This document shows, piece by piece, positions 28,902 through 37,630 of a stretch of DNA of 64,000 nucleotides. The stretch is from positions 186,001-250,000 of the forward strand of contig NZ_LT629688.1 of assembly GCF_900101785.1 (NCBI RefSeq), given 5' to 3'. The translations under genes and the position numbers were made by a program. Under the pieces are notes generated by a model that made no database searches, had not been told where the DNA came from, and saw only the letters and a program-made list of their open reading frames with translations. The stretch's first letter is position 1; each line of letters opens with the position of its first letter. The DNA comes from Auraticoccus monumenti. Its GTDB lineage: Bacteria > Actinomycetota > Actinomycetes > Propionibacteriales > Propionibacteriaceae.

Positions 28902-29372
28902 TCAGGCGTCGGGGGCCAGCTCCAGCACCAGCTCGACCTCGACCGGGGCGTCCAGCGGCAGCACCGACACCCCGACCGCGCTGCGGACGTGGCGGCCGGA
29001 CTCGCCGAACACCTGGCCGAGCAGCTCGCTGGCGCCGTTGCCGACCGCCGGCTGACCGGTGAAGGAGGGCTCGCTGGCCACGTACACCACGGCCTTGAGG
29101 ACGCGCGCGACGCGGTCGATCCCGCCGGCCACCTCGGCCGCGGCGGCCAGTCCGTTCAGCGCGCAGGTGCGGGCCAGCTCGGCGGCGTGCTCGGTGGTGA
29201 CCGCGCCCCCCACCTTGCCGGTCGCCGCCAGCGCGCCGTCGACCACCGGGAGCTGGCCCGACGTCCAGACCTGGTTCCCGACCCGGGTGGCCGGGACGTA
29301 GGCGGCCAGCGGTGCGGCCACCGCGGGCAGCGTCAGGCCGAGCTCGGTCAGCCGGCTCGAGGGCGTGGTCAC
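28902..29372 (-). CDS. RidA-family protein
   Basis: A 156-residue YjgF/RidA-fold protein. The C-terminal RSAVGVSVLPLDAPVEVEL has the conserved Arg that binds the imine or carboxylate. RidA proteins deaminate reactive enamine/imine intermediates made by PLP enzymes. It is longer than Escherichia coli RidA, as is usual for this actinobacterial subgroup. The GTG start overlaps the DUF4177 stop as GTGA. Confidence 0.85.
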   Translation of the reverse strand: MTTPSSRLTELGLTLPAVAAPLAAYVPATRVGNQVWTSGQLPVVDGALAATGKVGGAVTTEHAAELARTCALNGLAAAAEVAGGIDRVARVLKAVVYVASEPSFTGQPAVGNGASELLGQVFGESGRHVRSAVGVSVLPLDAPVEVELVLELAPDA

Positions 29373-29533
29373 GACTGGTCCGGCTTGGGCCGCTTCAGGT
29401 AGGCCACCAGGTTCTCGGCGTTCATCCCGGGCACCACCTGGACCAGCTCCCAGCCGTCCTGGCCCCAGTTGTCGAGGATCTGCTTGGTCGCGTGCACCAG
29501 CAGCGGCACGGTCACGTACTCCCACTTCGTCAT
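29369..29533 (-). CDS. DUF4177-domain small protein (54 aa)
   Basis: A 54-residue protein starting MTKWEYVTVPLLVH, with DNWGQDGWELVQVVPG in the middle, the WGxxGWELVxV pattern of DUF4177. It ends KRPKPDQS. ATG start, stop shared with the ridA GTG. The small size makes it easy to miss, but position and motif support it. Function unknown; always with ridA/MBL in this block, so a helper role for these enzymes is possible. Confidence 0.85.
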   Translation of the reverse strand: MTKWEYVTVPLLVHATKQILDNWGQDGWELVQVVPGMNAENLVAYLKRPKPDQS

Positions 29534-29637
29534 GGCGCCAGCCTCTCACGAGGCCGGGGGCCGCCGGTGGCCGCGACCGCAGGCGGCGGACCGACCGGCG
29601 GTCCGCGTCGACCGCGGGTGGCGTTGCCGGCACGCCC

Positions 29638-29643
29638 TACCCT
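29638..29643 (+). promoter_or_regulatory. -10 box of a leaderless promoter (ArsA-like pair)
   Basis: TACCCT is 6 bases before the ATG at 29650. Confidence 0.6.
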
Positions 29644-29649
29644 GGGCCC

Positions 29650-30609
29650 ATGTCCGAGCCCCGGCACACGCTGCACATCGTCAGCGGCAAGGGCGGTGCG
29701 GGGAAGACCACCGTCGCCGGTGCCCTCGCCGTCGCCCTGGCCCGGGGCGGGCGCCGCGTCCTGCTCTGCGAGGTGGAGGGGCGCGGAGGGCTGGCCCAGC
29801 TGTTCGGCGCCAGCCCTCTGCAGGGCGACGAGGAGCGCCGGCTGCTGCGCACCGACGACGGCGGCGAGGTGCACGGGCTGTCGGTCAACGCCCGCGACGC
29901 CCTGCAGGAGTACCTGGCCACCTTCTACCGGCTGGGGCTGGCCGGACGGGCGCTGGACCGCTTCGGGGTCTACGACTTCGCCACCTCCATCGCCCCCGGG
30001 CTGCGCGACGTGCTGCTCACCGGCAAGGTCTACGAGGCGGTCCGTCGTCGCGAGAAGGGCCGACGGAGCTCCTACGACGCGGTGGTGCTGGACGCCCCGC
30101 CGACCGGGCGGATCGCGCAGTTCCTCAACGTCCACGAGGCGGTGGCCGGGCTGGCCAGGGTCGGCCCGATCCACTCCCAGGCGGACTCGATCATGACGGT
30201 GCTGCGCTCGCCGCGGACCGTGGTGCACCTGGTCTCGCTGCTGCAGGACATGCCGGTGACCGAGACGCTGGAGGCGCTGGAGGACCTGCGCCCCACCGGG
30301 ATCACCGTCGGCACCGTCGTCTGCACCATGGTCACCCCGACCCCGCTGAGCGCGGAGGCGCTGGCCGCGCTGGACACCGACCCGGTGCTGGACGTCCCCG
30401 GTCTGGCCACCGCCGACAACGAGGCGCTGACCCGGGAGTTCGCCGACGAGCTGGCCGCCCTGCGCCAGGAGCAGGACTGCTACGACCGGCTGCAGACCTG
30501 CGGGCTGCCGATGGTCGAGCTGGCCAAGGACCCGGCCGGGATCGACCGCTCGGCCCTGCTCACCCTGGCCGGCTCGCTGGCCACCCAGCTCCCGGAGGAG
30601 GTCGCATGA
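29650..30609 (+). CDS. ArsA/Get3-family ATPase, first subunit
   Basis: A 319-residue P-loop ATPase with deviant Walker A IVSGKGGAGKTTVAGAL near residue 12 and switch VVLDAPPTGR at about 145. ArsA/Get3 proteins couple ATP to anion export or membrane-protein targeting; no arsB or other ars gene is nearby, so arsenite transport is unlikely. It is the first of two tandem paralogues joined by an ATGA overlap, matching Rv3679-Rv3680 in M. tuberculosis (from memory). The ATG is preceded by a leaderless -10 box; longer in-frame extensions are not supported. Confidence 0.87.
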   Translation: MSEPRHTLHIVSGKGGAGKTTVAGALAVALARGGRRVLLCEVEGRGGLAQLFGASPLQGDEERRLLRTDDGGEVHGLSVNARDALQEYLATFYRLGLAGRALDRFGVYDFATSIAPGLRDVLLTGKVYEAVRRREKGRRSSYDAVVLDAPPTGRIAQFLNVHEAVAGLARVGPIHSQADSIMTVLRSPRTVVHLVSLLQDMPVTETLEALEDLRPTGITVGTVVCTMVTPTPLSAEALAALDTDPVLDVPGLATADNEALTREFADELAALRQEQDCYDRLQTCGLPMVELAKDPAGIDRSALLTLAGSLATQLPEEVA

Positions 30610-31820
30610 GCACCGGAGGAGACGCCGGCGGCGTGAGCACCGAGACGGTGCTGGCCCACCGGGCCTGGGGACGTCCGGGGACCACCCCGCTGCTCGAGGT
30701 GGACGCGCTGCTGGCCGACCGGAGCCGGCACATCCTGATCTGCTGCGGCTCCGGCGGCGTCGGCAAGACCAGCGTCTCGGCGGCGCTGGCCCTCCGGGCG
30801 GCCGAGCAGGGGCGGCGGGTGGTGGTGCTGACCATCGACCCGGCCCGCCGGCTGGCCCAGTCGCTGGGGGTGGCCGAGCTGGACAACACCCCGCGCCCGG
30901 TGGCCTCGGTGGACCGCACCGCCGGCGGCTCCCTCGACGCCATGATGCTGGACATGAAGCGGACCTTCGACGACGTGGTGACCACCCACGCCAGTCCGGA
31001 GAAGGCCGAGCAGATCCTGTCCAACCCCTTCTACGAGGCGCTCTCGACCTCCTTCTCCGGCACCCAGGAGTACATGGCGATGGAGAAGCTCGGCCAGCTG
31101 AGCAGCGAGCTGGGGCTGGACAGGGGCCGGGGTCAGGAGGCCCGCTGGGACCTGATCGTGGTCGACACCCCGCCCTCGCGCTCGGCGCTGGACTTCCTCG
31201 ACGCCCCCGAGCACCTGAGCTCGCTGCTGGACGGGCGGCTGCTGCGACTGCTGCTCAACCCCGCCCGCGGGCCGATGAGGCTGATGGGGGCCGGGCTGGC
31301 CCTGGTGACCTCGGCCATGAGCCGGGTGCTCGGCGCGCAGGTGCTGACCGACGTGCAGACCTTCGTGTCGGCCTTCGAGACGTTGTTCGGCGGGTTCCGC
31401 CAGCGCGCCGAGGCGACGCTGGCCAACCTGGCCTCGCCCCACACCACGTTCCTGGTGGTGGCCACCCCCGAGCGCGAGGCGCTGCGGGAGGCCTCGTTCT
31501 TCGTCGAGCGGTTGCGCGACGAGTCGCTGCCGCTGGCCGGCGTGGTGGTGAACCGGCTGCACGGCTCGGCCGTCGCGCTCTCACCCGAACGCGCCTGGTC
31601 GATGGCCGAGGACCTGCCGCAGGACGGGCTCGAGGCCGTGGCGCTGCGCAGTCACGCGACGCGGATGCACCAGGTGCTCCGCGAGCGCGAGGCGGTGCGC
31701 CGCTTCGGCACGGCCGCACCCGGTCTGCCGCTCACCACGGTGGCCGCCCTGCCGGGCGACGTCACGGCGCTGGCCGACCTCCGGGCGGTGGGCGAGCTGC
31801 TGGCCGCCGAGGACCGCTGA
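30606..31820 (+). CDS. ArsA/Get3-family ATPase, second subunit
   Basis: A 404-residue paralogue of the preceding gene. Walker A is ICCGSGGVGKTSVSAALAL near residue 48, with LTIDPARRLAQSLG and VVDTPPSRSALDFLD as switch regions. The hydrophobic segment GPMRLMGAGLALVTSAMSRVL could be a client-binding groove. The ATG overlaps the stop of the first subunit (ATGA), so the two ATPases are probably made in equal amounts and form a heteromer. It converges on whiB4. Confidence 0.88.
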   Translation: MSTGGDAGGVSTETVLAHRAWGRPGTTPLLEVDALLADRSRHILICCGSGGVGKTSVSAALALRAAEQGRRVVVLTIDPARRLAQSLGVAELDNTPRPVASVDRTAGGSLDAMMLDMKRTFDDVVTTHASPEKAEQILSNPFYEALSTSFSGTQEYMAMEKLGQLSSELGLDRGRGQEARWDLIVVDTPPSRSALDFLDAPEHLSSLLDGRLLRLLLNPARGPMRLMGAGLALVTSAMSRVLGAQVLTDVQTFVSAFETLFGGFRQRAEATLANLASPHTTFLVVATPEREALREASFFVERLRDESLPLAGVVVNRLHGSAVALSPERAWSMAEDLPQDGLEAVALRSHATRMHQVLREREAVRRFGTAAPGLPLTTVAALPGDVTALADLRAVGELLAAEDR

Positions 31821-31839
31821 GGAACGACGACGGAGCGGT

Positions 31840-31854
31840 GCCGCGGAGTGCGGC
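31840..31854. terminator. Weak hairpin between convergent ArsA-like and whiB4 genes
   Basis: GCCGC and GCGGC arms with a GGAGT loop lie in the 41-bp gap between the two stops. The stem is only 5 bp. Confidence 0.25.
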
Positions 31855-31861
31855 GGCCGGC

Positions 31862-32128
31862 TCAGCTGGGCTGCAGCGCCTGCCGCCAGGAGGTGACGTT
31901 GCCGCGGGTGCGCAGCAGGTGACGCCGCTCGCGCTCGGTCATGCCGCCCCAGACGCCCCACTCGATGCGGTTGTCCAGGGCCTCGGCCAGGCACTGCAGG
32001 CGGACCGGGCACCCCTGGCAGAGGGTGCGGGCCTTGCGCTGCTCGGCTCCCTCGGCGAACAGGACGTCCTTGGTGCCGAGGCACTTCGCCTGAGTGGCCC
32101 AGGCCTCGGTGTCATTGCTGGTTGTCAA
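31862..32128 (-). CDS. whiB4: WhiB-family Fe-S regulator, WhiB4 type
   Basis: An 88-residue Wbl protein. Four cysteines bind the [4Fe-4S] cluster (AKC, TLCQGC, LQC), and WGVWGGMTERERRHLL is the G[VI]WGG turn and DNA-contacting helix. FAEGAEQRKA and the ALDN region match WhiB4, as does the position next to the ArsA pair and the PBP. The N-terminus is shorter than in M. tuberculosis WhiB4. The start appears to be TTG: the frame is closed by a TGA six codons upstream and has no ATG or GTG. The mRNA has a structured leader of about 95 bases. Wbl proteins sense redox or NO and act with the sigma factor. Confidence 0.88.
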   Translation of the reverse strand: MTTSNDTEAWATQAKCLGTKDVLFAEGAEQRKARTLCQGCPVRLQCLAEALDNRIEWGVWGGMTERERRHLLRTRGNVTSWRQALQPS

Positions 32129-32141
32129 CTTCAGATCCCGT

Positions 32142-32174
32142 CAGAACGAGTTCTGGCGACCCCCCGATCGCCAG
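32142..32174 (-). promoter_or_regulatory. Structured whiB4 leader (two inverted repeats)
   Basis: CTGGCGA and TCGCCAG (32153-32174) form a perfect 7-bp stem, and CAGAAC-GA-GTTCTG (32142-32155) is a second, overlapping inverted repeat. Both lie between the predicted promoter and the TTG start. They share bases, so they could be alternative folds. Confidence 0.4.
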
Positions 32175-32228
32175 GACGCGCGCGAGGAGAGAACGACAAA
32201 AGGACGCGCCCCCGCAACGTCGAGGTGA

Positions 32229-32257
32229 ACGCTACAACAATGCGGCCGAATTGACCA
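32229..32257 (-). promoter_or_regulatory. Predicted whiB4 promoter
   Basis: TGGTCA (32257-32252) and TAGCGT (32234-32229) are spaced 17 bases apart on the minus strand. They give a leader of about 95 bases. The 304-bp whiB4/PBP intergenic interval (32129-32432) holds this promoter, the leader hairpins and the PBP promoter; nothing else is recognised in it. Confidence 0.5.
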
Positions 32258-32420
32258 GCGCAGAAGTGTCGACTTGCGGGCGGGAACACGAGTCGATAGG
32301 ACTGGCACCGGGTCCTCACGGCCGCGGACCCGGTGGTGGTGGCGGTGCTGCGCACCCCTTTCCCCTGACGTGCGGTGCAGTCGTCCCGCGCGGTGATTTC
32401 TGCGGGCCGGGGTGCCCACG

Positions 32421-32426
32421 TACCCT
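32421..32426 (+). promoter_or_regulatory. -10 box of a leaderless promoter (PBP)
   Basis: TACCCT is 6 bases before the ATG at 32433. Confidence 0.6.
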
Positions 32427-32432
32427 GTGGCC

Positions 32433-35048
32433 ATGCCGGTGAGTTCTAAGCGGGTGGGGAGCGTCGCCTACTCCGCGGTCATGTTCGTGGTCGTCAGCGT
32501 CCTGATGGGGTTGCTGGGGGCCGGTCTGGTCGTCCCCTTCGCCGCCATGGCGGGGCAGGGCAGCCAGGCCGCGGCCAGCAGCATGGAGCTGCTGCCCGAG
32601 GAGCTGGAGACCCCACCGCAGCCGGAGCGCTCGCGGGTGCTGGCCAACGACGGCTCGGTGCTCGCCTACTTCTTCGACGAGAACCGCGTCTACGTCCCGC
32701 TGGACGACATCGCCCCGGTGATGCGCCAGGCGCAGGTCGCGATCGAGGACCACCGCTTCTACGAGCACGGCGCGATCGACGTCGCCGGCACGCTGCGCGC
32801 GTTCCTGCAGAACAGCGCCGGCGGGGCCACCCAGGGTGGCTCCAGCATCACCCAGCAGTACGTGAAGATGGTGCAGGTCGAGAAGGCGAAGGCCAACGGC
32901 GACGAGGAAGGCGTGATCGCCGCCCAGGAGAAGAGCTACGGCCGCAAGATCCAGGAGATGCGCTACGCCATCGCGCTGGAGAAGAAGCTCACCAAGGACG
33001 AGATCCTCGAGCGCTACCTGAACATCGCCTACTTCGGCGACGGGGCCTACGGCGTCGAGCAGGCCTCGCGGCACTACTTCGACAAGTCGGCCAAGGACCT
33101 CGAGGTGCACGAGGCGGCCATGCTCGCCGGTCTGGTGCAGAACCCCACCGCCACCGACCCCCGCCGCTTCCCCGAGGCGGCCGTGGAGCGTCGCAACGTG
33201 GTGCTCGAGCGGATGTCGGACCCCGAGATCGGGATCATCACCGACAAGCAGGCCGACGAGGCCCAGGAGGAGGAGTGGGACCCCAGCGACGTGACCACCG
33301 CCCCCAACGGCTGCGTGGGCACCGAGTTCCCGTTCCTCTGCGACTACGTCAGGCAGACGCTGCTGCAGAACGAGAAGCTGGGCAAGACCAAGGAGGAGCG
33401 CGAGTCGATGCTGCTCCGGGGCGGGCTCAGCATCGAGACCAAGGTCGACAAGAAGACCCAGCGGATCGCCGAGGAGGCGATCTCGGACCTGATCGACCCG
33501 AAGGACCCCGTCATCTCGACCATGACGATGGTGGAGCCGGGCACCGGCCTGATCATGGCCATGGCCCAGTCGCGGCCCGAGATGGGCACCGAGAAGGGGC
33601 AGACGTACTACAACTACGCCGTGCCGGAGTCCCTCGGTGGCGCTGAGGGGTTCCAGGCCGGTTCGACCTTCAAGGCGTTCACCGCCGCCGCCGCCCTGGA
33701 GAAGGGCATCCCGATGACCAAGCGCTACACCGCGCCGTCGCGGATGGACTTCAGCGACGAGACCTTCCAGTCCTGCGAGGGCACGGTCAAGGTGCCCAAG
33801 GGCTACAAGCCCAAGAACTCCACCGGCCGCAACGGGAACATGGCCATGGACGTGGCCATGCAGTGGTCGGTGAACACCTACTTCCTGCAGCTCGGGCGTG
33901 ACACCGGCATGTGCGACGTCACCAAGATGATGGACAAGGCCGGCGTCCAGCTGTCCAACGGCGACCCGATGACCGACCAGAGCGTCATCTTCTCGCTGCC
34001 GCTGGGCTCGGTGGACGTCACCCCGCTGTCGATGACCGAGGCCTACTCCACCTTCGCCGCCGACGGCGTGCACTGCGAGCCGGTCATCGTCGAGTCGATC
34101 ACCGCCCGCAACGGCGACGAGATCGAGGTCCCCCAGGCCGGCTGCGACCGGGTGATGGACTCCGACGTGGCCCGCGGCGTGAACAGCCTGCTCAAGGGCG
34201 TCATGACCGCCACCGGGTCGCCGGCCATGATCTACGACGGTCACGACCTGGCCGGCAAGACGGGCACCACCGACAGCACCGAGGCGGTCTGGTTCTGCGG
34301 CTACAGCCCCGAGGTCGCGGGCTGCGCCTCCATCGCGGTCGACAAGACCAGCAAGTTCTGGAAGGGCCGGAAGCGTTCGCTCGAGGGTCTCCAGCTGCCG
34401 GCCAGCGGCAACTTCCTGGGTGGCTCCGGTGGTGGTGACGCGGGCGCGAAGATCTGGAAGCCCACGATGACCGAGGCCCTCGAGGGCAAGAAGAAGGGCA
34501 AGTTCAAGAAGCCCTCCAAGGAGCTGCGCCAGGGCAAGGACGTCGACGTCCCCGACGTCTCCGGGCTCAGCGCCGACGCGGCCCGGCGCAAGCTGGAGAA
34601 GGCCGGGTTCAGCGTGGTCGAGACCCGCACCACCAGCAGCTACCCCCGGGGCACCTACCTGGGGATCGGGCCGACCGGTCGGGTGAAGCAGTCCGCACCC
34701 ATCTACATGTACTTCTCAGCCGGCCCGCCCCCGCCACCGGCGCCGAAGCCGCGCGACAACTCCCAGCAGGAGGCGCGTGAGCGGGCCCGGGACCGGGCCG
34801 AGGCGCAGGAGCGCGCCGAGGAGCGCGAGGAGGCCCAGGAGCGCGCCGAGGAGCGCGAGGAGGCCGCCGAGCGCAAGAAGGCCCAGGAGCGCCAGGAGGC
34901 GCAGGAGCGCGAGGAGGCCGCCGAGCGCGAGGAGGCCGCGGAGCGCGAGGAGGCGGCCGAGCGCGAGGAGGCCGCGGAGCGCAAGCAGCAGCAGGAGGAG
35001 CAGAAGAAGAAGGAGCGCAAGAAGGAGAAGGAGGACGAGGACGAGTGA
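32433..35048 (+). CDS. Class A penicillin-binding protein with PASTA domain and long charged tail (PonA2-like)
   Basis: An 871-residue bifunctional peptidoglycan synthase. A membrane anchor at about 12-35 is followed by a glycosyltransferase-51 domain (IEDHRFYEHGAID, then QGGSSITQQYVK). The transpeptidase has the active Ser in GSTFK near 411, SVN near 479 and KTGT near 608. A PASTA domain follows at about 704-770 (VPDVSGLSADAARRKLEKAG), then a Pro stretch and an unusual tail of roughly 90 residues made almost only of E, R, A, K and Q in six-residue repeats. The M. tuberculosis PonA2 has the same neighbours. The ATG at 32433 fits the leaderless -10 box better than the GTG at 32412. Its stop overlaps the phosphoesterase start (GTGA). 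Confidence 0.92.
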   Translation: MPVSSKRVGSVAYSAVMFVVVSVLMGLLGAGLVVPFAAMAGQGSQAAASSMELLPEELETPPQPERSRVLANDGSVLAYFFDENRVYVPLDDIAPVMRQAQVAIEDHRFYEHGAIDVAGTLRAFLQNSAGGATQGGSSITQQYVKMVQVEKAKANGDEEGVIAAQEKSYGRKIQEMRYAIALEKKLTKDEILERYLNIAYFGDGAYGVEQASRHYFDKSAKDLEVHEAAMLAGLVQNPTATDPRRFPEAAVERRNVVLERMSDPEIGIITDKQADEAQEEEWDPSDVTTAPNGCVGTEFPFLCDYVRQTLLQNEKLGKTKEERESMLLRGGLSIETKVDKKTQRIAEEAISDLIDPKDPVISTMTMVEPGTGLIMAMAQSRPEMGTEKGQTYYNYAVPESLGGAEGFQAGSTFKAFTAAAALEKGIPMTKRYTAPSRMDFSDETFQSCEGTVKVPKGYKPKNSTGRNGNMAMDVAMQWSVNTYFLQLGRDTGMCDVTKMMDKAGVQLSNGDPMTDQSVIFSLPLGSVDVTPLSMTEAYSTFAADGVHCEPVIVESITARNGDEIEVPQAGCDRVMDSDVARGVNSLLKGVMTATGSPAMIYDGHDLAGKTGTTDSTEAVWFCGYSPEVAGCASIAVDKTSKFWKGRKRSLEGLQLPASGNFLGGSGGGDAGAKIWKPTMTEALEGKKKGKFKKPSKELRQGKDVDVPDVSGLSADAARRKLEKAGFSVVETRTTSSYPRGTYLGIGPTGRVKQSAPIYMYFSAGPPPPPAPKPRDNSQQEARERARDRAEAQERAEEREEAQERAEEREEAAERKKAQERQEAQEREEAAEREEAAEREEAAEREEAAERKQQQEEQKKKERKKEKEDEDE
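34768..35040 (+). repeat. Coding repeat: charged hexapeptide tail of the PBP
   Basis: 18-bp units encode EEAAER/EEREEA-like hexapeptides. The cleanest stretch is four near-identical EEAAER units at about 34911-34982, and the tract ends in a Lys/Glu run. The i,i+4 Glu-Arg spacing predicts a long single alpha-helix. Confidence 0.75.
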
Positions 35049-35962
35049 GGCCGCTGCTCCGGGGCCTGGCTGCGACGGCTGCCGTCGGCCTCGGCTGCTT
35101 CGGCTACGGGGTGCTGGTCGAACCGCGCGCCTTCCGGCTGCGGCGCCACCAGGTCGCCCTGCTGCCGCCCGGCTCCTCCCCCGTCCGGGTGCTGCACCTG
35201 TCCGACCTCCACCTCCTGCCCCGGCAGCGGGCCAAGCGCGAGTGGGTGGCCCGGCTGGCCGCCCTCGAGCCCGACCTCGTCGTCGACACCGGGGACAACC
35301 TCTCCTCGGCCGACGCCCTGGACCCGCTGATCTCCTCGCTCGGACGTCTGCTGGAGCGGCCCGGCGTGTTCGTGCTGGGCAGCAACGACTACTACAGCCC
35401 GGTGCGGAAGAGCCCGCTGCGCTACTTCTCCTCCGGGGCCAACCGCACCGCCGAGCGTGAGCGGGACCTGCCGACCGCGGAGATGGTGGCGCGGCTGAGC
35501 GGGCACGGCTGGCGCGACCTCACCCACCGCCGCACCACCGTCGAGGTGCACGGGGTGCGGATCGAGCTCCGCGGCACCGACGACGCCCACCTCGAGCTCG
35601 ACGACTACGCCAGCGTCGCCGGCCCCCCGGCACCGGACCACCACGTCTCGATCGGGGTCACCCACGCGCCCTACCTGCGGGTGCTGGACGCGATGGCCGC
35701 CGACCGCCTGGACCTGGTGCTGGCCGGACACACGCACGGCGGTCAGGTCTGCCTGCCGGGCGGGCGGGCGCTGGTGACGAACTGCGACCTCGACCCCGCC
35801 CGGGTCAAGGGCCTCAGCTCCCACACCGCCCGCACCGACGACGGCGCACGCCACACCGCGGCGCTGCACGTCAGCGCGGGGCTGGGCGGCTCGCCGTACG
35901 CGCCCTACCGCTTCGCCTGCCCTCCCGAGGCCACCCTGCTGACCCTCACGGCGCGCGGCTGA
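35045..35962 (+). CDS. Metallophosphoesterase, membrane-anchored
   Basis: A 305-residue calcineurin-like phosphoesterase. Metal motifs HLSDLHLLP, DTGDN, GSNDYY and GHTHGGQ are all present. The short hydrophobic N-terminus (LAATAAVGLGCFGYGVLV) suggests a membrane anchor. The substrate is unknown. The GTG overlaps the PBP stop, so the two are co-translated, as in the M. tuberculosis ponA2 locus. A role in cell-envelope metabolism is likely from context. Confidence 0.85.
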   Translation: MRPLLRGLAATAAVGLGCFGYGVLVEPRAFRLRRHQVALLPPGSSPVRVLHLSDLHLLPRQRAKREWVARLAALEPDLVVDTGDNLSSADALDPLISSLGRLLERPGVFVLGSNDYYSPVRKSPLRYFSSGANRTAERERDLPTAEMVARLSGHGWRDLTHRRTTVEVHGVRIELRGTDDAHLELDDYASVAGPPAPDHHVSIGVTHAPYLRVLDAMAADRLDLVLAGHTHGGQVCLPGGRALVTNCDLDPARVKGLSSHTARTDDGARHTAALHVSAGLGGSPYAPYRFACPPEATLLTLTARG

Positions 35963-35964
35963 GC

Positions 35965-35980
35965 GCCCGGGCGTCCGGGC
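35965..35980 (+). terminator. Hairpin after the phosphoesterase gene
   Basis: GCCCGG and CCGGGC arms with a GCGT loop begin 2 bp after the stop codon. Confidence 0.45.
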
Positions 35981-36017
35981 CCGGCCGCGTCGATGTGCGC
36001 GGCCCCGGGAGGTCGGC

Positions 36018-36023
36018 TACACT
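36018..36023 (+). promoter_or_regulatory. Predicted -10 box of the tRNA-Pro promoter
   Basis: TACACT lies about 37 bases before the tRNA 5' end, in the short gap after the phosphoesterase gene. Confidence 0.4.
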
Positions 36024-36059
36024 CGTCCACGGCCCGCCCGACCTGGTGTCGATCGGCGC

Positions 36060-36134
<75 letters not shown>

Positions 36135-36141
36135 ACACAGC

Positions 36142-36177
36142 ACGAAGGCCGGATCCTCTCCAGGGTCCGGCCTTCGT
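36142..36177. terminator. Strong hairpin after tRNA-Pro
   Basis: A 15-bp stem (ACGAAGGCCGGATCC with GGGTCCGGCCTTCGT, one G-U pair) closes a 6-base loop. It lies 8 bp after the tRNA and 11 bp before the convergent ASCH gene stop, so it can serve both strands. Confidence 0.75.
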
Positions 36178-36188
36178 CGCGTCCGGGC

Positions 36189-36752
36189 TCAGCCGAACGG
36201 CCAGGCCTTCCGACGCACCGGGTGCACCAGCCGGAAGCGCTCCAGGACCACCGGCATGTCCAGTGCGAACTGGCGCCCCGAGGTCGAGTGTGCGGTGAAG
36301 AAGCGTCGGTGCTCCTCGCGCCACCGCTCCAGCGACCCGTCCCCCTCCCCCTCCAGCAGGGCGTGCTCGGGGTCGACCTGGTCGAAGGGCACCACCCGGA
36401 CGTCGGTCGTCTCGACCAGGGCACGGGGGTGCGCGGCGCCGTCGAGCACGATGGCCAGGGTGCCGGCGAGAGGCAGCGGGACGTCCTCGGCCTCGTAGTC
36501 CCAGGCGGCGCCGGCGGTGGCGGTCTTCGTCCCCGCCAGCACCAGCGCCAGCAGCGCGTCGGCCTGGTCCGAGGTGGCGCCGAAGGACCACGCCGGCGGG
36601 ACCACCGCCTCCAGCGGCGTCGGCCCGAAGTAGGCGGGCAGCGGGTTCAGCCGGGCCCGGGAGCGGGCGACCGCCCAGAACGTGCGGATCTCCTCGGGGT
36701 CGGCCACCGGCCGGTCGTCGGCGGGCGGAGGGACGGCGGGGTCGGAGGGCAC
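36189..36752 (-). CDS. ASCH-domain protein
   Basis: A 187-residue protein. [19 protein letters not shown] and the downstream [18 protein letters not shown] and [13 protein letters not shown] match the ASCH fold, a PUA-like RNA-binding domain; some members hydrolyse N4-acetylcytidine. Function here is unknown. The GTG start follows a -10 box after 7 bases. Confidence 0.8.
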   Translation of the reverse strand: MPSDPAVPPPADDRPVADPEEIRTFWAVARSRARLNPLPAYFGPTPLEAVVPPAWSFGATSDQADALLALVLAGTKTATAGAAWDYEAEDVPLPLAGTLAIVLDGAAHPRALVETTDVRVVPFDQVDPEHALLEGEGDGSLERWREEHRRFFTAHSTSGRQFALDMPVVLERFRLVHPVRRKAWPFG

Positions 36753-36759
36753 CCGCTCG

Positions 36760-36765
36760 ACGCTA
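36760..36765 (-). promoter_or_regulatory. -10 box of a leaderless promoter (ASCH)
   Basis: TAGCGT on the minus strand is 7 bases before the GTG at 36752. Confidence 0.55.
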
Positions 36766-36835
36766 CCTCCTCGCCTCGCTGCCCCGGCCGCGCCGGCTGT
36801 GGTTATCGTGAGCCGTCGACGGAGAGGTGGAGCGG

Positions 36836-37630
36836 ATGGACAAGGTGGTGGCCGACGCGGCCCGGGCCGTGGCCGACGTCGGGGACGGCTCGAGCCTGGC
36901 CGTCGGCGGGTTCGGGCTCTGCGGCATCCCCGAGGTGCTGATCGAGGCGGTGCTCGAGCAGGGCGCCACCGACCTCCAGGTCGCCTCCAACAACTGCGGC
37001 GTGGACGGCTGGGGGCTGGGACGCCTGCTGGCCCAGCACCGCATCCGCCGGGTGATCGCCTCCTACGTCGGGGAGAACAAGGAGTTCGCCCGGCAGTACC
37101 TCAGCGGCGAGCTGGAGGTGGAGCTCACCCCGCAGGGCACGCTGGCGGAGCGGCTGCGCGCCGGCGGGGTGGGCATCCCGGCCTTCTTCACCGCCTCCGG
37201 GGTGGGCACCCAGGTGGCCGAGGGCGGCATCCCCTGGCGCTACTCCCCCGAGGGCGAGGTGCTGCTGTCCTCCCCGCCCAAGGTGGTGCAGCGGTTCGCC
37301 ACGGACGAGGGGGAGAAGGAGTTCGTGCTGGAGCACGCGATCGTGGCCGACTTCGCCCTGGTGCACGCCTGGAAGGGCGACCGGCACGGGAACCTCGTCT
37401 ACCGCGACTCCGCGCAGAACTTCAACCCGGTCTGCGCCATGGCGGGCCGGGTGACCGTGGCCGAGGTGGAGCACCTGGTCGAACCCGGCGAGATCGACCC
37501 CAACCAGGTGCACACCCCCGGCGTCTTCGTGCACCGGGTGGTGCCGCTCACCCCCGAGCAGGCGGCGACGAAGCGGATCGAGAAGGTGACGGTGCGCCCG
37601 CGCCCCGGCGCCGGGGAGGAGCGGCGATGA
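36836..37630 (+). CDS. scoA: 3-oxoacid CoA-transferase subunit A
   Basis: A 264-residue alpha subunit. [11 protein letters not shown] is the CoA-binding glycine loop, and [13 protein letters not shown] and [14 protein letters not shown] are family blocks. With subunit B it transfers CoA from succinyl-CoA to acetoacetate or another 3-oxoacid. The ATG at 36836 is preferred because GGAGAG sits 9 bases upstream; the GTG at 36827 would touch that site. It is joined to subunit B by an ATGA overlap. No thiolase is adjacent, so the exact substrate is open. Confidence 0.9.
   Translation: MDKVVADAARAVADVGDGSSLAVGGFGLCGIPEVLIEAVLEQGATDLQVASNNCGVDGWGLGRLLAQHRIRRVIASYVGENKEFARQYLSGELEVELTPQGTLAERLRAGGVGIPAFFTASGVGTQVAEGGIPWRYSPEGEVLLSSPPKVVQRFATDEGEKEFVLEHAIVADFALVHAWKGDRHGNLVYRDSAQNFNPVCAMAGRVTVAEVEHLVEPGEIDPNQVHTPGVFVHRVVPLTPEQAATKRIEKVTVRPRPGAGEERR

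Noticed and set aside
29365-31820. Possible fusion of the two ArsA-like ATPases in one frame
   Set aside because: The long frames are shifted readings. The real genes are separate and overlap by ATGA, each with its own P-loop.
29650-31820. Arsenite resistance operon
   Set aside because: No arsB, arsC or arsR. The pair belongs to the conserved WhiB4/PBP block.
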